Assembly (NCBI GenBank): GCA_934045075.1
Contig: OW203734.1
Location: 9,187,516 to 9,251,515, forward strand
Source: Yponomeuta sedellus
Lineage: Eukaryota > Arthropoda > Insecta > Lepidoptera > Yponomeutidae
Direction of reading: 5' to 3'
Length of the DNA: 64,000 nt
The notes below the pieces were generated by a model, which worked only from the letters and a program-made list of their open reading frames with translations, was not told where the DNA came from and searched no databases. This document shows, in pieces, positions 57,385 through 64,000 of this stretch (the stretch's first letter is position 1; every line of letters begins with the position of its first letter). The position numbers and the translations under genes are program-made.

Positions 57385-58454
57385 TGACAATGTTATTTAG
57401 CAAAAATAACCCTTATGATTAAGCCTTTCGATCGGTATGATAAAGCTACAGGATAATATATTCCCGGTTCAAACATGTAATTATTAAAAAATCTATGAAT
57501 TCAGTTTAAATTGTTTTTTAAATAAAAATAATATATTTTTTCAATAAAAGGTTCCTCTATACTATATTCTAGGTACTTTTCCTTCACGGGGCATACCTGT
57601 GGGACGCCCTTTATAAGGGTTCCTAATTTACAAGGGAATAATATATTCTATAAGGGTGGCGAAACTATAAGGGTTTCTTCTTGACTTCAGAACCTTAAGA
57701 AACTGGCCGACGATAGGTCTTAAAAATATACATAATATGTTACAATATTTTTCCGTGTTTATCAAAACATTGATAATTCCGTGAGGGCGAGGAGCTTTGA
57801 AAATTGATTGTACGACTTTTTGTTGTGAATGTTAGTCTGATGGAGCACATAGTAGCTTGGAGTACGTACGACGACGACGACAGGGATACATATTTTTCCC
57901 GTAGCTTGCTTATTTATTATACACAACTTTTTTATGTAGCTTATAAAAGTCACACTGCAAGGCATAAGCCTTCTCTCAGAGAGAGACTACGGGCTTAATT
58001 ACCACGCGTCTCCACCGCGGATTGGCTATTTCAAGCGCTCAGGTATTTACACCTTACGATTCAGGAAAAATCAATTTTCCTTACGATTTTTTCTTTCACT
58101 GTTTGTGAAGTTATAGTAGTGGTGTTGCTACTATAACTTATGTGTTCATATTCTTTATTGGTAATGTACATTACTTAGAAAACAAAGTCATTGGTAATTG
58201 CCCGCACAGGGAAACCAATCTTTCGCTTCCTAGTAGGTACATAGATAGGATAGATAGATAGAATATTATTTATAATTGTACACCAGGGATTACATAAGAA
58301 ACTTATAAAATAACAGTACAAGTGGCGGCCTTATTACTAAAAGTAATTGCTGCCAGACAACCATAGTTCTACCCACTGGATCAAAGTCGCTTACATAACT
58401 TATCCTTTCAAATTTCAGAGCTCCATTTTAATTCGAAGTACCCTTGACTTAATA

Positions 58455-58660
58455 TTAGATCATTATCATAATCAGCCGGTGTCAGTCCACTGCTGGACAT
58501 AGGCCTCTCCCAAGACACGCCACTGAGCTGAATCTTCGGCTCTCCACTTCCAGTCGGTGCCCACCGCTTTGTGAATGCTCCACCTAGTCACAGGGCGTCC
58601 TACGCTGCGTTTGCCGATTCGCGGTCTCCACTCAAGAACCTGTCTACCCCAACGGTTAGA
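58455..58660 (-). repeat. RTE-clade LINE C-terminus
   Basis: The minus strand encodes VLEWRPRIGKRSVGRPVTRW and RVLGEAYVQQWTDTG then a stop, followed by GGCCTATGTCCAGCAGTGG and a TGAT run. This is the C-terminus of the RTE-type endonuclease-reverse transcriptases common in Lepidoptera. 3' remnant only. Confidence 0.8.
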
Positions 58661-59001
58661 TAATATTATATAAATGTTTAGACCCCACATCTTGGAAACT
58701 ATACGAGCTGGCACCGTTCTCTCAATCATGTTAATAAGACTATTAACATCATTCAGAGATTGGTGTGACACTTTGCAAAAGCGATGTTTTAAAAAGATAT
58801 GATTTAGTTTCAATGATGAAGTCACTTAATCCGGAAGTGAATTTCTTTAGCAACAAAGTATCTTCACATTGTTACTGCAAAACGTCTTTGGTTTGCTTCG
58901 CCTTGGTTCGAAAATAGGCGACGCCCGCCGTGGGGTCACATCCTCAATTACTAACTCTGTGCCAGCATACACAGACAGGACACATTTCCAGTCGACCTTT
59001 A

Positions 59002-59261
59002 TACAGTCTATTTATTCTTACTTGTCCAATTTAGCAAACAAGATTCTACCCGTAAACTGTAACTTTTTAGTCCAAAACTGCCATATTTCCATAAATGAAG
59101 TAACTTGGAACACTCTTTTAGATAACACGCTGCCAATTTTTAAACATAGTTCATGATAGTTCATGAATTTGCGAGAAAATGTCTAGTTTAGGCATCTAAT
59201 CTCAATTTTAAGCTTAGAATCTTGTTTACTAAATTGGACAAGTAAGAATAAATAGACTGTA
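59002..59261. repeat. Inverted repeat with 46-bp arms and a 168-base loop
   Basis: Arms 59002-59047 and 59216-59261 (TACAGTCTATTTATTCTTAC and on), one mismatch. Confidence 0.93.
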
Positions 59262-60904
59262 CCTTGCTCGTGAAGCGTGTTAGGGCAATTTAGCTGTCGT
59301 AAAGGCCTAAGATTTACCTTCATGTATTTATTTACACACCAATCGATTTACATACTTTGACAAACAGAAAAAAATATATTTATTGTCAAGCAACGATTAA
59401 CAACTTTAATTCCCACATCCACACACGCTCGCTCAAGGACTTAGAAGGCAATGTAGAACTGAATCCAATGTACTCGGCAAAAAATTAGGCACTCTCTAGA
59501 ATTAAGCTAGAATTTTATTTTGCACGCCAGTAAAACTGGGTTCATAGATTTCTTAATACGAACATGGGTAAACCAGGAAAAGAAGCCGCTACTTGAGAAA
59601 AAAAAATACCCTGTAGCTTTATCATACCGATCGAAAGGCTTCATCATATGGATGTTTTTTTGCTTAATAACATAGTGTCAGAAATATAAGGAAGTGAGGA
59701 AGAGCATGTATAGTAAATATGGCTCAAAGGAGTGCTTTAGAGGAATCGTGTTTATCTAAATAAGACAGTTAAGTCTTGATATTGTTAACGCAACGACCAC
59801 TGGAAAAATCGGTATCATTAAATATATAAACAGGGTGACTAGTCTATATGGGGTAGTTAGGCGACCATTATTAAGTTTATGAAAAAATATCGGGATTAGC
59901 AGATTTCATTACGTATCTTAATTAATGTAAATCTAAAGGTAACCAAATATTAGGGCTACTGTCAACTTGAACAAATAGTGTTAACTTAATTGGAAGTCGC
60001 TGGCACCTGTAATACAGTTTTTAACTAGTACAGGTATCAACGATCCTTACCTTATTATTGGCATAAGAAATTATTGAACTATGCCAAGCCGGCATAGACT
60101 TATGTAGACTCTTCTTCTGGACAATAAAATTTTTTTATTTTATTACAATATGTTCAATCGAAATCATAGTTAATTACTTTCTTGCTTACTTACTTGCGAA
60201 GTTGATTTATTTTTCATTGTTATCTTAGTTTTATCAAGACCGTGTATAAGCGAGCATGTGTTGTTCGTTTGTTTTTTTTAACCCACGACTTTGAAAATGG
60301 AGGGGTTTAAAAGTTTGAGGCCTATTGTGTAAGGCTGGGGTTTGTCTGTCTGTGAGCCTGCCCATGGTATGTGTTAATTTTAATTGAGTGATAATTAAAG
60401 CTGGATTGTTCAAACTTAGATCAGATGGACATTGGTGCTGCTATTTACAAGATTATCACCCTAATGACCTTTTTAGGGGTTATTACCCACAGCCTATATA
60501 AGTAGACTCAAATTCATAATTGCGGTTGGTCCCACCTGCTTAGTAGTTAATGATCAGCAGTCAGGTTGTTGGTTATTTTTTATGGCTATGAATAACACAT
60601 AAAATAAACTACCGCCTCCAGACAGATCTCTTTCGCGTCATCGACATTCATGCACGAACGCTTGGTTACGTGTACGTTTCATCTTGTCCTTTGCTAATAC
60701 ATCTCCTATTTTGTCAAATTAGCCTCCAACCACATTTGCTGCATTTTTTTTCGTCAATAGCATCGTTTTTACGTTATATATTTTTTAAATAAAAAACAAA
60801 ACGTACTGCCTCCCTTACCTTAAAATAGAATTACAATTCTCTAATCATTACACTCGGCTCACCAATCAAAGATTTGTTTATAAATGTCAGACAGAGAAAA
60901 ATTG

Positions 60905-61982
60905 GCTTAGGCCACGAGGTCCGACCGGCTTGTTCGATCGGTCGGATGACCAATATTTTATTTTACTGATGGTTCGATTGATCGAACTTCTAAGTTCTTG
61001 TAGTCCGAGTGTCGAACTACTAGGACTTTTACATTTCCTTGTTCGATCAATCGGGACATGAGGTCGGTTATTTTTCCTGTTGGATCGATTTATCGAATCA
61101 TGGGTAATCGAACCATAACGACTACACTAGCTTTGTTAGTCCGCCTAATGTTTCAGATTTATTACTAATCCTCCTTATTAGTTTAGCATTTGATTAACTG
61201 TTTCTATATTCACATCTTTTTAAATAAATTTTAAGACTTAATTCTTCTTCTTCAGGCTATATTATGTAGTCCACTGCTGGACTACATAAGACTTAATTAT
61301 TAGGTACTTATAGGGCTAAATTAAATTATGGTTGTATTATTTTTTCTGGTTGTGCAATAAGTGTTCTCTATCTATCTATCTAAATAAAGATCTTTATTAT
61401 TTTCTGCGATGCGACGTCAAATCAAATATTCACGAAATTTTAAGTTTATATTTATCAAGTGATTCAATGTTTCAAGCATGTAACGAAGTGGAACTATTCC
61501 CAATTGCGTACCTATCCTATAGTATGCAGAACGTCATGTCGAAACATAACTTTTACGATATCGGTGTTTAATTAAATAGTATGGTTTATTAACCGGATTA
61601 GCTACGGATAATATATTTCTAATAGAAAGCCACTTATCAAAGAGGTTATCAACAGGGAACAAGATCATTATTCTTTGAATAATATAACTATTATTTCATA
61701 TGTAGTGAAATAATGAATATGTAGTGGATAATTTATGGTTCGTTGCCCAATAATATTCAATCGTAACGATAGAACCCTCAAGAAAAAATAAATTTGTGTG
61801 GTCGGATGACGAGGATTTTTAAAGGTCTTATCGTTCGATCGATCGAACAAGGAAATGTGAAAGTCCTAGTAGTTCGACACTCCGACTACAAGAACTTAGA
61901 AGTTCGATCAATCGAACCTTCAGTAAAAAAACGTATTGGTTGTCCGACCGATCGAACAAGCCGGTCGGACTACGTGGCTTAA
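60905..61982. mobile_element. TIR element with TTCGATC-type motif clusters
   Basis: Arms 60905-61053 and 61838-61982 are about 90 percent complementary. Outer ends read CTTAGGCCACG and CGTGGCTTAA, then GTCCGACCGGCTTGTTCGAT on each side. Seven or more TTCGATC-type motifs lie in and near the arms. The interior is non-coding and holds a 22-base LINE scrap (GTAGTCCACTGCTGGACTAC) near 61268. Superfamily unknown. Confidence 0.85.
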
Positions 61983-64000
61983 AACGAAAAATTACTACCA
62001 TTTTATTGTGCAATATAACAAATACAGGATCGAATTTTAAATGTCTGTCTAAAGAATAGTATTGTGTGCAACCCTTAATGTATGTCTCACACCACGTTCT
62101 TGAATGTGGCTTAGCTAAACTTCATACAAAATTTCATTGAAATTCAACTGACATTTGTGGTGGACCCCCAAGTGGACCCCCTCTTAAATGCCACTTAAGG
62201 TGGCGTAAAAATAGGTTAACTAAAAACCAAAACAAAGTGAATGACTCACTCATTTTGAACACATGGAGTTACCATAGAGAGTGTAAAGGAGGCGCCGCGG
62301 CGTTCTGGGGGATCTTTCTATAAATAACACAAACAGATGGAGCCAGCTTTCCATCATGAAATGCCCCTTGCAGACGCTGTGCAGTGACGTGCACAGAACA
62401 CCGTGTGAACACATTTCACCCAACTGCGGCGGAGCCCAAAAGGAAGGTAATGTGCTTTGCGTTTGTATGTAAGTACATCCTTTGTTCCGTTGTAATTCCA
62501 ATCAGATTTTGACAAAAAGGATCTCAATCGATTTATTGAATTTGCGCCAGGGCTATATTAAATCAGTCTAAATCCAACAATAAAACAAAAGCAGTACATT
62601 AGTCACCAGGTGGCGCTGTATGGGCCATTTAACAATTATGAACGGAATTTAATCATGAGTAGCATAATGTTTATGACTCTAAGCCCACGTTATAAAATTC
62701 AAAAACCTAATCTAATATTTTTTTTATTATTAAAGTAACTTTAAGTTACGAATGTTTTGAGACCGACCCCACAAATAAATTTTCACGTGTTTTCGGATTT
62801 TTCTGGATTTACTATGTCTTATAATAAAAACAATGTCACCTAGGTTTTTTTGAAGTTCCTGATTGAACAAGGTTATTGCAGTGCAGCATTTTGATTATCA
62901 AATAGAGCACTAATGTAAATCATGGCCTTGACGGGACTGAAATAATGGTGATAGGACACATCTTTAACTTGAATTTTGAATTTTGAATGAGATTAATTTT
63001 TGTAAATTTATAACCACTAATGTAGATGTTTTTGCTGCCCTTTCTTACCAACGAAATTGTCTGTAACATGTAATTAAATTAAACTAAATTTCATGAAGCT
63101 ACCATGACATTCAGTACTGGTCTATCTTGCCATAACAGAAATTACTGGATCTTACATATCGACGGGGAAGAAGCAAATACTTCTATTTTACACAAAACTA
63201 ACTTTACAGGAGGAGGAAAAAACTGAATAATATTTTTGTTTATAATTTTAGCGCGACCTCATGTTCTGAAGGTTGTTTTATTATTTCAATTGTCTTTTTT
63301 TTTAAACTAATGTTAATTTAGTAAACCTAGAGGATTCAAAGTTAGTTTAAGATAGAAGCTATTGATTTCTGTGTTATGTTGAAAGTTTTGACGTTAGACG
63401 GTATTTCCACTTGTAAATATTTCTTCTAATTCCTATTAATTGATTTATTTCTCTCTGTAAACTATTCTCTGTAGCATCAGAAAACTATTATTAATTTAGA
63501 AAACAACAACAAGTACTGAATAACATAAATTATACATGATTTTGTAAGATAGGAGGTATTGCTTCAAACGAATTTCAAATTGAGTTCAAGTTAGGAGATA
63601 TTATAAACGAATGGGGCAAGATTTAGTTAGTAAAATTTTAACTATTGACTATACAAAACATGCAATAAATTAACAAAATATTCGTATTTAATTAAGAAAA
63701 TAATGAAATTATTAAAATAAGACGAAATTTTTCCGTTTACCAATTCTTAATCCAACATAATAAAGTAGGTACAACCTAGCTCACTTTGTCTGTATGCATT
63801 TGTTTCATTAAATTACTGTAATTATTGGTATTTCTTACCTTAAGTGTGTTCTTTTACTGGCCATGTTATTATTTTTAAGTTTTTATGTGTGTTGTGGTAT
63901 TTGAATAAATGTTTTTCTATTCTATTCTAATTAGGTAGGTTTCAAAAAAAATACTATAAAGTAAGATTACCAAAAACAAATTCTAAGTAAATAATTAACT
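61983..64000. other. No gene recognised
   Basis: AT-rich, except for a GC-richer stretch at 62280-62470 discussed under findings. No repeat family recognised after 62500. Confidence 0.5.

Larger units (their letters stand above)
57385..59680. mobile_element. Candidate TIR element of 2.3 kb
   Basis: Arms 57385-57454 and 59607-59680 are inverted copies: TGACA at each outer end, then TGTTATT.AGCAAAAA, AAGCCTTTCGATCGGTATGA and TAAAGCTACAGG. Roughly 70-base TIRs. The inside has no transposase; it contains an RTE fragment and a second inverted repeat (59002-59261). Confidence 0.6.

Overview
The window is insect nuclear DNA, almost certainly from a moth or butterfly: AT-rich, intron-rich and crowded with repeats of lepidopteran type (RTE-like LINE tails ending in ATG repeats, tRNA-headed SINEs, Helitron-like ends in CTAGT, a TED/gypsy-type errantivirus). 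The species cannot be named from the sequence. Only one host gene is supported with confidence: endophilin A (EndoA), the BAR/SH3 protein of synaptic-vesicle endocytosis, on the minus strand. Eight coding exons lie between 29155 (start codon) and 1829. Every splice junction was read and all phases agree, giving 363 codons that cover the whole BAR domain and part of the linker. The SH3 exons lie off the left edge. Everything else that looks protein-coding belongs to mobile elements.

Layout. 1-10490: EndoA exons 8 to 2, with a 5'-truncated, frameshifted non-LTR retrotransposon (5490-8045) in the intron between exons 3 and 4, plus SINE/LINE scraps. 10491-29110: an 18.6-kb intron 1. It holds a stepwise tetranucleotide array (18262-18978, resuming at 26421) split by a complete errantivirus (18979-26420) with identical LTRs and open gag, pol and env, and a 296-bp tandem duplication (27732-28315). 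29111-29194: the first coding exon and a probable piece of the spliced 5' UTR.

29195-38000: upstream of the EndoA start codon lie a fold-back pair of tRNA-like repeats, then a nest. Two copies of a ~530-bp segment (31320-31895 and 37145-37678) flank a decayed PIF/Harbinger element and a complete one (32729-37141). The complete element has a six-exon Myb-like gene on the plus strand and an intact DDE nuclease gene on the minus strand. 38000-64000: no host gene recognised. This part is a cemetery of DNA transposons: Helitron-like ends, a PIF-type MITE, a TIR element carrying one THAP exon, a hAT element with a perfect 8-bp target duplication and a dead transposase, a large fold-back element, a candidate 2.3-kb TIR element and a TIR element rich in TTCGATC motifs.

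The two PIF genes should act together, the Myb-like protein binding the element ends and carrying the nuclease. The errantivirus genes make capsid, enzymes and an envelope-like glycoprotein. The most unusual signals are the ordered one-substitution ladder of tetranucleotide blocks and the large number of perfect short-loop palindromes. One palindrome is present in one copy of the duplicated segment and missing from the other, so its history can be read.
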